Part shown: piece by piece, positions 1-8,273 of the stretch | Numbering within the stretch: the stretch's first letter is position 1 | How the letters are laid out: every line of letters begins with the position of its first letter | Source: Elainella sp. Prado103 | GTDB lineage: Bacteria > Cyanobacteriota > Cyanobacteriia > Elainellales > Elainellaceae | Direction of reading: 5' to 3' | NCBI GenBank assembly: GCA_025454395.1 | Contig: JALOOM010000039.1 | Coordinates: forward strand, 1 to 38,453 | DNA length: 38,453 nt | Position numbers and translations under genes: made by a program | Notes under the pieces: generated by a model | The model's input: only the letters and a program-made list of their open reading frames with translations | Database searches by the model: none | What the model was told of the DNA's origin: nothing

Positions 1-1173
1 CCCTTCTTCAGCATCTCCGGTTCCGAATTTGTGGAAATGTTTGTCGGGGTGGGGGCCTCTCGGGTGCGAGACCTGTTCAAAAAGGCGAAAGAGAATGCGC
101 CCTGCATCATCTTCATTGATGAGATTGACGCGGTGGGACGGCAGCGAGGAGCGGGCATTGGCGGCGGCAACGACGAGCGGGAGCAAACCCTTAACCAGTT
201 GCTGACGGAGATGGATGGCTTTGAGGGGAACACGGGCATCATCATCATTGCTGCGACCAACCGTCCGGATGTGTTGGATTCTGCCTTGCTGCGTCCTGGT
301 CGCTTCGATCGCCAAGTCATTTTACAGGTTCATGCTCGTAACAAAAAGCTTGATGCAGAGATTTCTCTAGAAGCGATCGCCCGCCGGACTCCTGGGTTCT
401 CGGGTGCCGAGTTGGCCAACATGCTGAACGAAGCGGCGATTCTGACGGCTCGCAGACGCAAAGATGCCATCACCATGCTAGAAATTGATGATGCGATCGA
501 TCGGGTTTCGATCGGGGCTTCGATGGCTCCCCTTCTCGACAGCAAAGGCAAGCGGATCATTGCTTACCATGAGATCGGCCATGCTCTGCTGATGACCTTG
601 CTACCCCATGCTGACCCCTTAGATAAAGTCACCATTATTCCGCGCTCTGGTGGCATTGGCGGCTTTGCCAAACCGATCCCCGATGAGGATGACTTTGGAC
701 TAGAAAGCCGAGCTGAGCTGATGGATATGATTACCGTTTATCTCGGTGGTCGAGCGGCAGAGGAAGAAGTCTTTGGCACGGATGAAGTGACGCAAGGAGC
801 CCAGAGTGACATTCGAGCCGTGGCTAATTATGCTCGCCGCATGGTGACACGTTATGGGATGTCTAGTTTGGGTAATTTCGCGTTGGAAACCCATGGCAAT
901 GAAGTCTTTTTAGGTCGGGATCTGATGACTCAATCCGCTGAATACTCAGAGCAGATGGCCACTCAGATCGATCGGCAAGTTCGTTCTATTGCCATGCATT
1001 GTCATTCGGAAGCCTGCCGAATTATGCGTGAAAATCGAGATTTAATGGATCGGTTAGTCGATCTATTGTTGGAGCAAGAGACGATCGATGGCGATGAATT
1101 TCGGCGCATCGTCGCAGAATACACCACCTTGCCCAGTAAAAAACTACTGTCTCAACAGGCTGCTGATCGCTAA
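1..1173 (+). CDS. ftsH: ATP-dependent zinc metalloprotease FtsH (5' end outside window)
   Basis: This is the C-terminal 390 residues of a membrane-anchored AAA+ zinc protease; the frame is open from base 1. Visible are the [20 protein letters not shown] pore segment, Walker B (FIDEID), the second region of homology with its arginine fingers (ATNRPD ... RPGRFDR), the zinc motif HEIGH and the downstream Asp ligand in QGAQSDI. The SGGIGGFA segment resembles the cyanobacterial FtsH1/FtsH3 type, by recall. In that family it degrades damaged thylakoid or plasma-membrane proteins. The odd feature is RFDRQVI running directly into LQVHARNKK: the roughly 12 residues that usually lie between (VDxPDxxGRxxI in the family and in the second FtsH of this window) are absent, with the frame intact. 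Function of this copy is therefore uncertain. It ends 59 nt before the next likely start, and the two may be co-transcribed. Confidence 0.95.
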   Translation, partial: PFFSISGSEFVEMFVGVGASRVRDLFKKAKENAPCIIFIDEIDAVGRQRGAGIGGGNDEREQTLNQLLTEMDGFEGNTGIIIIAATNRPDVLDSALLRPGRFDRQVILQVHARNKKLDAEISLEAIARRTPGFSGAELANMLNEAAILTARRRKDAITMLEIDDAIDRVSIGASMAPLLDSKGKRIIAYHEIGHALLMTLLPHADPLDKVTIIPRSGGIGGFAKPIPDEDDFGLESRAELMDMITVYLGGRAAEEEVFGTDEVTQGAQSDIRAVANYARRMVTRYGMSSLGNFALETHGNEVFLGRDLMTQSAEYSEQMATQIDRQVRSIAMHCHSEACRIMRENRDLMDRLVDLLLEQETIDGDEFRRIVAEYTTLPSKKLLSQQAADR

Positions 1174-1232
1174 AGCTAGCTAAGCTGTCTATTTTTCAGT
1201 ATAAAGTGCCACCCAGAAGTGGAGCGATAGCC

Positions 1233-2102
1233 ATGGTCAAACTGCAATTCATGGGGCTCAAATCCGATGATTTTCGGCATCCGCTCGATCGACAAGCCAC
1301 TCAGTCTCTGAAGCAACTGCCAGGGTTAGATCTGCTGGTGCGCATGGCGTTAGGGCCAGTAGCTGAGCAGTTTTTCTATTTGGAAAATATGGCTTCTAGT
1401 GTGCGAGTCAGCGATCGGCAGTTACCCGATTTACATCAACTGTTATTAGAAGCCTGTGCCATTCTCGATCTGGAGCCCCCTCAGCTCTATGTCAAGCAGA
1501 ATCCCGCTCCGAATGCTTACACCTTTGCGATGCGAGGCAAGCAGCCGTTTGTCGTCTTGCATACTTCTTTGATTGAACTGCTGACTCCTTCAGAAATCCA
1601 GGCTGTGATCGCCCATGAGCTAGGACATTTAAAGTGTGAGCATAGTGTGTATTTGACCCTAGCCAATCTCGTGATTTTAGCGGCTGGACAGTTAACCCCT
1701 TGGGGTGGCTTAGTGGTGCAAAACTTGCAAAACCAGATCATGGAGTGGGTGCGCTGTGCTGAGTTTAGTTGCGATCGAGCTGCCTTACTGGTCGTGCAAG
1801 ATCCACGGGTGGTAGCTTCGGTATTGATGAAACTAACGGGGGGATCTCCATCCCTGGCATCCCAACTGAACCTGGATGCTTTTTTAGAGCAGGCTCGTTC
1901 CTATGAAGCGATCAGTCTGGATGAAATGGGGCAGATGCTGAAGCAAATTCAGACTGCCCGCTTAAGTCATCCTGTTCCAGTACTCCGTGCGAAGGAAATT
2001 GATCGTTGGGCTAGCAGTGTTGATTATCAGACCTTGCTACAACAGCGATCAATCCCCTATAATAGAAAAGCTGACATCCAGGGCGGATGGCGAAACTGGT
2101 AG
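1233..2102 (+). CDS. M48-family zinc metalloprotease
   Basis: This is a 289-residue zinc peptidase of the HtpX/Ste24 superfamily (M48). HELGH sits at about residues 128-132 and the third ligand is probably Glu177 in CAEFSCDRAA, the usual ExxxD arrangement. A hydrophobic stretch between them (LANLVILAAGQL) may contact the membrane. The substrate is unknown; relatives do membrane-protein quality control, which would suit its place after ftsH. I start it at ATG 1233, which has GGAG about 8 nt upstream; a GTG at 1206 is in frame but has no ribosome-binding site. The last 22 nt, including the TAG stop, lie inside the following tRNA-Leu gene, so the stop codon falls in the tRNA D-loop. Confidence 0.9.
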   Translation: MVKLQFMGLKSDDFRHPLDRQATQSLKQLPGLDLLVRMALGPVAEQFFYLENMASSVRVSDRQLPDLHQLLLEACAILDLEPPQLYVKQNPAPNAYTFAMRGKQPFVVLHTSLIELLTPSEIQAVIAHELGHLKCEHSVYLTLANLVILAAGQLTPWGGLVVQNLQNQIMEWVRCAEFSCDRAALLVVQDPRVVASVLMKLTGGSPSLASQLNLDAFLEQARSYEAISLDEMGQMLKQIQTARLSHPVPVLRAKEIDRWASSVDYQTLLQQRSIPYNRKADIQGGWRNW

Positions 2103-2162
2103 ACGCACCACACTCAAAATGTGGCGACTTCGGTCATGGGAGTTCGATTCTCCCTCTGCCCA
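2081..2162 (+). tRNA. tRNA-Leu (CAA anticodon)
   Basis: A complete class II tRNA can be folded by eye. The acceptor stem GGGCGGA (2081-2087) pairs with TCTGCCC (2155-2161) with one G-T pair; the discriminator is A2162. The anticodon stem CCACA/TGTGG encloses the loop CTCAAAA, giving anticodon CAA, which reads UUG. A long variable arm follows, then the T-arm GGGAG-TTCGATT-CTCCC. CCA is not encoded. A T-rich run follows the 3' end and may end transcription. Its first 22 nt overlap the M48 protease reading frame. Confidence 0.95.
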
Positions 2163-2310
2163 TTTTTATTTTGATTTGATTGCCGGAATGTTGCCTTCAC
2201 TCGCTGAAGTCATTTAATGGGTTCGATCGACCTAGTTCAACTGAGATGAAGGTTTGAACGATCGCATCGCACCCAAGCATTACACCAAGCTTTAGGAGTA
2301 GGGAGTCCCC

Positions 2311-2616
2311 ATGAGTCAACGATTGAAGCGCTGGGAATCACCGCGCCGTACAGGACGAAATGACAAAGGTCGGGGTGGAAGCGCCAGACAACGTCAAAAG
2401 CGCAAACAAATGCAAGCCCTCCGACGAAAACTGAAAGCTGATCCAACCTCTCAACCTCCAGCGCCTGATTCAAGTCATCCAGTTCATCATTCAACTATCC
2501 ATCTAACAACCACTCGAGGGAAGTCAACCAGGCTTCCCTTTTTTGATGGCGTTTACAGGCTATATGGAACAAGCGCTGAATTAGAGACTCAAAAATTCCA
2601 GATAATGATTGCTTAA
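2311..2616 (+). CDS. small very basic hypothetical protein
   Basis: This ORF of up to 101 residues starts at an ATG preceded by an AGGAG-like site (TAGGAGTAGGG). Its first 45 residues are very rich in Arg, Lys and Gln (RTGRNDKGRGGSARQRQKRKQ), as in nucleic-acid-binding tails. I do not recognise a family. A clean intrinsic terminator (2518-2544) lies inside the last third of the ORF, so the residues after about 65 may not be real. A TAA at 2504-2506 in another frame would give a protein of about 65 residues ending just before the terminator. The far end also overlaps the convergent creatininase-like gene. The N-terminal half may be real; the C-terminus is doubtful. Confidence 0.45.
   Translation: MSQRLKRWESPRRTGRNDKGRGGSARQRQKRKQMQALRRKLKADPTSQPPAPDSSHPVHHSTIHLTTTRGKSTRLPFFDGVYRLYGTSAELETQKFQIMIA
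2518..2544 (+). terminator. intrinsic terminator
   Basis: GGGAAGTC and GGCTTCCC form an 8-bp stem (one T-G pair) around the 5-nt loop AACCA, followed at once by six T residues. The T-tract is on the plus strand only, so it would stop rightward transcription from the small basic ORF and possibly from the upstream tRNA. Confidence 0.75.
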
Positions 2617-3324
2617 CTCCTTAACCGCCAACTCATAAAACTGTTTGCCATGTTCAGGAGTAGCCAAAGCCGGATTAGATCCCATGCGACCATCCGGATA
2701 ATGCCGCCGAAAATCAACGGCTCCATAGATTGGATGCCCCGATCCTACTTCCGGTGACAGCTCAGCCTGTTTAATGGCTGCTGGATAGAGGTATTGGGTG
2801 AGAGCAACTTCACTAGGTGTGGCATGGGAACCTTCCTGACTGCCATACAATTGCTTGGCAAGCTGATAGACCGATCCAGCCATAAACCAATTGGCTAACC
2901 GGCATTGCACGCGATCGGCATTGGGCAATTGCAGATCAGCTAATACTGCGTAAGTTTCTGAGAACGCGGCTTTGAGGGTGGCGATATTGCCACCATGCCC
3001 ATTGATAAAGAAAAATTTTGTGAACCCTGCTTTCGTCAAACTCGTCAGGTAGTCACGGATCAGCAAAATCAGGGTGCTAGGGCGCAGACTGATGCTACCC
3101 GGAAAGGCAGTGTGATGAAGCGCCATCCCCACATTGATCGTAGGAGCCACCATTGCTGTGGTCGCCTCACCCACTCCCTGGGCGATCGCTTCAGCGCAAA
3201 TCGCATCTGTACCAATTAACCCGGTTGGGCCATGTTGTTCAGTGGAACCGATCGGCAGAATAATGCCTTGGGAATGCTGGAGATAAGCTTCAACTTCAGT
3301 CCAGGTACTTAAATGGAGCAACAT
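2581..3324 (-). CDS. creatininase-family metal-dependent amidohydrolase
   Basis: This 247-residue protein belongs to the creatininase/formamide-hydrolase fold family. Candidate metal ligands are visible in order: Glu29 and His31 in GSTEQHGPTG, Asp40 in LIGTD, His110 in INGHGGN, and Glu164/Glu172 in QEGSHATPSE. Members cleave cyclic or linear amides (creatinine, formamides, mycofactocin or riboflavin-pathway intermediates); the substrate cannot be told from sequence. I chose ATG 3324 because the family begins near this point; a TTG at 3342 would add six residues. It stands alone, convergent with the small basic ORF. Confidence 0.85.
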   Translation of the reverse strand: MLLHLSTWTEVEAYLQHSQGIILPIGSTEQHGPTGLIGTDAICAEAIAQGVGEATTAMVAPTINVGMALHHTAFPGSISLRPSTLILLIRDYLTSLTKAGFTKFFFINGHGGNIATLKAAFSETYAVLADLQLPNADRVQCRLANWFMAGSVYQLAKQLYGSQEGSHATPSEVALTQYLYPAAIKQAELSPEVGSGHPIYGAVDFRRHYPDGRMGSNPALATPEHGKQFYELAVKELSNHYLEFLSL

Positions 3325-4196
3325 AGTGGGTTTAATACGCAAGAAGCACCGTAGTCAGAGTAGGGCAATTCACGGCAATCAATAGCCTAACAGCTTAACC
3401 TTGGCCGAAAGGAACGATTCCTTAAATTTCTCGTTAGAATAGGAGATAATTTTGGCACTTTCGCTGACATCAGTGGGATAATCTTACTTAGTTTTGGAGG
3501 AAAATCTGGTAACGCGATTGTTGAGTTGGTAATCTCGCCTCACGCTATCGAACTGACTCTGACCGATTGAGATTACTTTTCCAGCTTAACGCAGTGTTAT
3601 GACTCAAGTGCTATGACTCAACAATGCTGTAACTCAACAGTGTGGTCATTAAACGCGATTGTCTCGAAGCCAGTTCGTCTTCAAGGCAGCTTGTGAGTAA
3701 CGACGGTACTGTGACTGAGCAGCGTTTTGATCGGATTCGCGTTCGATATAGGCTCTAGCTGCCGGGTTATGTGAGCAAAACTCGCGAAATTCATGGTTAA
3801 CCCGCCTTAGCACTAGCTTTATCCACCCTTTAGCTGAATCTTGAATGATGCATGAAACGGCTCTCTGTGTTTTCCCCAATCGATTGCCCCGTTCTTCGAT
3901 CCACTGGACGGTTTTCCGCTTCACCCGGTCTCACCCATTCATGACTGCTGTTGTTAGTCTAGAACGATGACACAAGTAAACTTTGACGAACAGGGCACTG
4001 AGTGGATCGCAATGACCAAAATGAGGTCGATCGATTGGCTACTCGCCAGCTCCCCTTTCATCCTTAGGCCCAGTCGGTTGGGAGCTTATTTGTTCATCAG
4101 TCAGGTCTAGCCATTGCATACCCCTAGCGAATTCGCTTAGGTGCGCATGGTTGAGGCATTTTGTTTGAAAACCAGTTTGCTCAGGAGACGTATTAC
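3325..4196. other. long intergenic stretch, mostly non-coding
   Basis: About 870 bases between the creatininase-like gene and the DUF6679 gene hold only the doubtful minus-strand ORF at 3649-3924. Near 3597-3640 there are loosely repeated copies of TATGACTCAA and TAACTCAACA. A strong SD-like GGAGGAAAA near 3497 is not followed by any usable reading frame. No RNA gene could be recognised. Confidence 0.5.
3649..3924 (-). CDS. possible small hypothetical protein
   Basis: This is an open frame of 91 residues with a GTG start and only a weak upstream GGGTGAG. The product is basic and hydrophilic, with a plausible C-terminal helix (NPAARAYIERESDQNAAQS) and protein-like composition. No family is recognised and no partner gene is adjacent. 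It is the only candidate gene in an otherwise non-coding stretch and may be spurious. Confidence 0.35.
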   Translation of the reverse strand: MKRKTVQWIEERGNRLGKTQRAVSCIIQDSAKGWIKLVLRRVNHEFREFCSHNPAARAYIERESDQNAAQSQYRRYSQAALKTNWLRDNRV

Positions 4197-4508
4197 ATGC
4201 TACACCGCAAGATCTATCAACTCTGTAGTGATGGTCGCGAGGTTTGGATCTTTTTGCGGGATCAACAGCGTTGGATTGAGCGTGCTCGCATTCTAGATAT
4301 TGAAGGCGATTTAGTCACAGTGCGCTATGAAACTGAAGAAGATGACGAAATCTGCTCTTGGGAAGAGATGATTCGTCTGGAAAGTATCGGTTCGGTCATG
4401 CAGAAGTTAGCAACGGTTCCCCGAGGTGATGTTGAACCTTTGGTTTCGGAAGATTGTCCGGAGGCAGAGCGCATTCGCAACCACCATCCGGATGGCAACC
4501 CGGACTAG
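4197..4508 (+). CDS. DUF6679-type conserved cyanobacterial protein
   Basis: This 103-residue acidic soluble protein begins MLHRKIYQLCSDGREVWIF and contains RARILDIEGDLVTVRYETEEDDEICSWEEM. By recall it matches a family of unknown function that is widespread in cyanobacteria (DUF6679). The short beta-rich core with VTVRYE resembles a small barrel, but no catalytic motif is visible. ATG 4197 is chosen because CAGGAG lies about 10 nt upstream; a TTG at 4161 is in frame but unsupported. It is convergent with the minus-strand small gene that follows. Confidence 0.85.
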   Translation: MLHRKIYQLCSDGREVWIFLRDQQRWIERARILDIEGDLVTVRYETEEDDEICSWEEMIRLESIGSVMQKLATVPRGDVEPLVSEDCPEAERIRNHHPDGNPD

Positions 4509-4518
4509 AACTGGTCAG

Positions 4519-4809
4519 TTAACTGGGGTTATGAAGCAGCTCGGATTCCAGCTCCTCCCATTGGGGGTTTGGTCGTCGCTTCAGTAAGTTATGAATGATA
4601 TCGGCTTCGATCGCTTCAATTTCATCTTGCTGAAATAGATCGATCAGGGCCTGTAAGTCTCGTGCCCGCAGGGGCATTAATGGTGCAGCATGGCTGATAA
4701 GGGCATCTTTTAACAGCTCTGCTGTGTTTGGATGAGGTGATGGCTCTGAGCTAGCTATCGCATTAGCGAGAACAGAAAAGCTTGATTCTGGCTCTTGTCC
4801 CAAAGTCAT
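4519..4809 (-). CDS. small hypothetical protein downstream of ftsH
   Basis: This is a 96-residue acidic, mostly helical protein. The N-terminal 30 residues are Ser/Pro-rich and the C-terminal part (LRARDLQALIDLFQQDEIEA, then a WEELESELL motif) looks like a compact helical domain. No family is recognised. It lies 70 nt downstream of the complete ftsH on the same strand and is probably transcribed with it. No strong ribosome-binding site precedes the ATG. Confidence 0.6.
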   Translation of the reverse strand: MTLGQEPESSFSVLANAIASSEPSPHPNTAELLKDALISHAAPLMPLRARDLQALIDLFQQDEIEAIEADIIHNLLKRRPNPQWEELESELLHNPS

Positions 4810-4879
4810 GGCAGGCGAATGAAAGAGAGTGGATGCAATTGCAAGTTGTGAGTAGGGGGAGATGGGTCGATCGATAAGT

Positions 4880-7033
4880 TCAGGCTGACCCTGCGGTATC
4901 CAACTGGCCTGATTGCAGCCAGTCTGCCAAGGCTGCTGGAGCTTGGGCTTGTTTCAGATAGGCTTGAAGGGAGTCTCCCTCTAAGACTTCATCTTGTAGT
5001 AGAGTTTGGGCAATGGTTTCTAGCAACTCTTGATTCAGGCGGAGGGTTTCCTGGGCCATCTGATGCGCTGTATCAATAATTCGCTGTACTTCTCGATCGA
5101 TCAAAGCAGTTACCTCTGGGCTGATTGGACGGCGAGCACTATTTGTACTTAAAAACTGTTGCTGCATTCGCTCAAAGGCGACCGGGCCAAGCTTGCTATC
5201 CATTCCGTAAAGCGTCACCATCCGTTCTGCCAAATCGGTGGCTTTCTGAATGTCATCGCTCGCACCAGTTGAAACTTTACCAAATACCACTTCTTCGGCC
5301 GATCGCCCTCCCAACAGGGTGGCAATCCGACCGCGAATTTCATCTTCCGCCATCAAAAATCGATCCTCTTCTGGGAGTTGGAGGGTATAGCCCAAAGCCC
5401 CCACCCCACGAGGCACGATCGAGATTTTTTCAACGCGATTTGAACCGGGCATCAACGATCCAACGATGGCATGACCCACCTCATGGTAAGAGACGATCTT
5501 ACGCTCTAGCGGATTTAAAACTCGCGATTTGCGTTCTAATCCAGCGATGACGCGCTCGATCGCCTCATTCAAATCCGCCATTTTCATCACGGTCTGGTTT
5601 TTGCGGGCCGCCAGCAAAGCTGCTTCGTTGATCAGGTTGGCCAGATCGGCACCAGAAAATCCAGGGGTGCGGGTAGCAATGGCACTGAGATCGACATCGC
5701 CACCTAACTGAACCTTTTTCGCATGAACTCGCAGGATGGCTTCTCGTCCTAGCTTATCCGGTCGATCGACCGTGACTTGCCGATCAAAGCGACCGGGACG
5801 ACGCAGCGCCAGGTCGAGCACCTCTGGTCTGTTAGTAGCAGCAATAATAATCACGCCCGTGTTCCCCTCAAACCCGTCCATCTCGGTCAGCAATTGGTTG
5901 AGGGTTTGCTCCTGCTCATCGTTACTGCCCAAGGCACTGTTGCTACTGCGAGCTTTGCCTAAGGCATCTAACTCGTCAATAAATACGATGCAGGGGGCTT
6001 TTTGCTTCGCCTGCTGAAACAAATCACGGACGCGAGCGGCTCCTACCCCGACAAATAATTCAATAAACTCTGAGCCAGAAATACTGAAGAACGGCACTCC
6101 CGCTTCTCCGGCGATCGCTTTAGCAAGCAAGGTTTTGCCGGTACCGGGTGGCCCAACGAGGAGTACACCTTTAGGAATCACTGCTCCAATCTTGGTGTAT
6201 TTATCAGGCTGTTTCAGAAACTCAACAATTTCTTCAAGCTCTGCCTTGGCTTCATCTTCGCCGGCCACATCGTTAAAAGTGACACCTGTGTTGCCTTCGG
6301 CATAAATGCGAGCTTTACTTTTACCGACCGTCAGTGCTGCCGATCCTCCCTGGGCTTTCTGTAAAAACCAGGCCCAGATTCCCACGAAAATCAACGGTGG
6401 AATCACCCAGCCCAACAGAGTGCCCAGAAAACTGCCTTGATTGGGGGGAGCCGCGCCAAATTTGACCTGTTGCTGTTCTAGCAAACTCACCAGTTCACGG
6501 GTGTTATCGGCGATCGGAATGGTGGAAAAAATCTCTCGCTGATCTTGGCGATCCGCTTCTGGACTGGCTTCTGGACTGGCTTCTGGACTGGCTTCTGGAC
6601 TGGCAGGATTTATTTCTGCATTGGCAGCGGGGCTAGGTGCTGGACTCGGCGAAGGCGAAGCTTCTACAACCGGAGCAACTGGATCAGCCACAGGCGCAGG
6701 GGAAACAGCCTCTGGAGTCGTTGACGGATTGGGTGGAGTGATTGATTCAGTCTCGGATTTAGTTTCGGATTCAGGATTGGTCGCACCTTGGGTTGCCTCT
6801 GGTTTGAGGATATAGCGAATTTCCGCATCTCCCAATAGGACTTCATCGACGTTGCCCGATCGCACTTGTTGTAAAAAGTCACTGTAGGCAACACGGGTAG
6901 GTCTGGAAATGAACCTGGGAAGCACAACAAAATTGAGGAGAAATAGGGTAATTAACAGAGAAAACAGCCCACTACCAACGTTGCGGGGTGGTGAGGGTTT
7001 GTTATTCCCTTTAGGATTCGTCTCAATTGGCAT
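4880..7033 (-). CDS. ftsH: ATP-dependent zinc metalloprotease FtsH, complete
   Basis: This is a complete 717-residue membrane AAA+ protease. Order: N-terminal TM (about 22-40), periplasmic or lumenal domain with a long Pro/Ser/Ala/Glu-rich insert (about 85-165), second TM (about 205-225), Walker A GPPGTGKT (294-301), Walker B FIDELD (351-356), arginine-finger region RRPGRFDR, zinc motif HEVGH (517-521) and the Asp ligand in STGASDDIQ. The [15 protein letters not shown] segment suggests the FtsH4-like cyanobacterial subtype, by recall. Most family members are about 610-640 residues; the excess is the low-complexity insert, which carries four SPEA repeats. A GGGAG site precedes the ATG. It probably degrades misassembled membrane proteins, possibly in hetero-oligomers. 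Here the [12 protein letters not shown] segment missing from the first FtsH is present. Confidence 0.96.
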   Translation of the reverse strand: MPIETNPKGNNKPSPPRNVGSGLFSLLITLFLLNFVVLPRFISRPTRVAYSDFLQQVRSGNVDEVLLGDAEIRYILKPEATQGATNPESETKSETESITPPNPSTTPEAVSPAPVADPVAPVVEASPSPSPAPSPAANAEINPASPEASPEASPEASPEADRQDQREIFSTIPIADNTRELVSLLEQQQVKFGAAPPNQGSFLGTLLGWVIPPLIFVGIWAWFLQKAQGGSAALTVGKSKARIYAEGNTGVTFNDVAGEDEAKAELEEIVEFLKQPDKYTKIGAVIPKGVLLVGPPGTGKTLLAKAIAGEAGVPFFSISGSEFIELFVGVGAARVRDLFQQAKQKAPCIVFIDELDALGKARSSNSALGSNDEQEQTLNQLLTEMDGFEGNTGVIIIAATNRPEVLDLALRRPGRFDRQVTVDRPDKLGREAILRVHAKKVQLGGDVDLSAIATRTPGFSGADLANLINEAALLAARKNQTVMKMADLNEAIERVIAGLERKSRVLNPLERKIVSYHEVGHAIVGSLMPGSNRVEKISIVPRGVGALGYTLQLPEEDRFLMAEDEIRGRIATLLGGRSAEEVVFGKVSTGASDDIQKATDLAERMVTLYGMDSKLGPVAFERMQQQFLSTNSARRPISPEVTALIDREVQRIIDTAHQMAQETLRLNQELLETIAQTLLQDEVLEGDSLQAYLKQAQAPAALADWLQSGQLDTAGSA
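6555..6603 (-). repeat. 12-bp tandem repeat coding SPEA x4
   Basis: Four near-perfect copies of a 12-bp unit (CTTCTGGACTGG on the plus strand) encode Ser-Pro-Glu-Ala repeats in the extracytoplasmic linker of FtsH. The unit length keeps the frame, so copy number could vary without harm. Confidence 0.9.
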
Positions 7034-7183
7034 CCAGATCTCCCAGTCGTTAACTTGTTTAGATGGTTGAATTGATGAGGTCGTTTAATAGTTGTTCAGA
7101 GGTCTATCTAAACCCATGGTCTATAACCTAATAGTCTGTAACCTTCTTTCAATTCTAGAGAGTGAGCAGCCAGCCTGGGGCAT

Positions 7184-8047
7184 TCATCTCTGCTGGTGCC
7201 GAGCGATCTGCCGTCGCCGTTTTTCGGGAGTTAAGTCCTGGTAGCAGTGGGGACAGATGATCCCATACTCAAATAAGGGAGACTCCTGATCCGCCTGCGA
7301 CAAAGGATGCCCACAACTTAAGCACATTTCATGGCTGCCCAACGCTAACCCATGCTGAACCGCAACCCGCTGGTCGAATACAAAACATTCCCCTTGCCAT
7401 AGGCTCTGTTCAGGTGGCACGTCTTCCAAATATTTCAAGATGCCACCCTTGAGATGGTAAACCTGCTGAAATCCCCGCGCTAACATCAGAGCCGAAGCCT
7501 TTTCACAACGAATGCCACCTGTGCAAAACATTGCCACCTTCGGATGCTGAGCTGGATCGAGCTGCTGGACATAGTCAGGAAATTGCCGAAACGAAGCAGT
7601 TTCTGGATTCTGGGCTCCTTGAAAAGTGCCGATCGCTACTTCATATTGGTTGCGGGTGTCAATCAAGATCACGTCCGGATCGCGAATCAGCGCATTCCAA
7701 TCCTTGGGTTCTACATAGGTGCCAACCTGCTGGGTAGGATCGGCTTCCGGCACCCCCAAGGTGACAATTTCTGATTTCAACCGTACCTTCATGCGATCGA
7801 ACGGTGGGCTGAGGGCAGTAGATTCTTTGTAATCCAGATCAGACAATCGTTGATCGGAGCGCAAGTAACCTAACACCCGATCGATAGCTTGTCGCGTACC
7901 GGCGATCGTGCCATTAATCCCTTCTGGGGCCAGCAAAATGGTGCCTCGCAACGCTTGAGCCTGACAGTATTCTAATAAGACGGGCTGAAGGGTAGCACAA
8001 TCCGGCAAACGAACAAACTTGTAAAAAGTAGCAACAACGAGGGTCAT
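7184..8047 (-). CDS. trhO: tRNA uridine(34) hydroxylase TrhO (rhodanese-domain protein)
   Basis: This 287-residue protein has the TrhO/YceA layout: an N-terminal ferredoxin-like domain (FYKFVRL ... GTILLAPEGINGTIAG), a rhodanese domain with the active-site Cys175 in MFCTGGIRCEKAS, and a C-terminal cysteine-rich tail (CLSCG ... CPHCYQ) that may bind zinc. The family hydroxylates U34 of certain tRNAs to ho5U using O2. ATG 8047 is chosen over an in-frame TTG at 8074 because the family starts near TLVVATFYK. It is transcribed towards ftsH but separated by about 150 nt. Confidence 0.92.
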   Translation of the reverse strand: MTLVVATFYKFVRLPDCATLQPVLLEYCQAQALRGTILLAPEGINGTIAGTRQAIDRVLGYLRSDQRLSDLDYKESTALSPPFDRMKVRLKSEIVTLGVPEADPTQQVGTYVEPKDWNALIRDPDVILIDTRNQYEVAIGTFQGAQNPETASFRQFPDYVQQLDPAQHPKVAMFCTGGIRCEKASALMLARGFQQVYHLKGGILKYLEDVPPEQSLWQGECFVFDQRVAVQHGLALGSHEMCLSCGHPLSQADQESPLFEYGIICPHCYQDLTPEKRRRQIARHQQR

Positions 8048-8144
8048 GATCGGTTGAAGTGCGTTAACCCGCAAGGGGATAAATTTCCGATCCCAGTCTA
8101 GCCCGATCGCTTAGGATGTTGAACTGGATAGTTTCACTCGCATT

Positions 8145-8204
8145 GTCATGAATAGAATTGTCATGAATAGAATTGTCATGAATGCAATCATCATGAATGC
8201 AAAA
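8145..8204. repeat. 15-bp tandem repeat, about 4 copies
   Basis: Two exact copies of GTCATGAATAGAATT are followed by two diverged copies (GTCATGAATGCAATC and ATCATGAATGCAAAA). It lies in the divergent promoter region between trhO and the next gene. Confidence 0.85.
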
Positions 8205-8273
8205 AATTAGAGCCCGATCATTAGGTCAAGAAAACTCAGTCCACCAGCGTTTCAGAAACGATTCAGAAACAAT

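Noticed and set aside
2237-2494. Minus-strand ORF of 85 codons
   Set aside because: Antisense to the small basic ORF, no SD, and composition follows from the complementary Arg/Lys codons.
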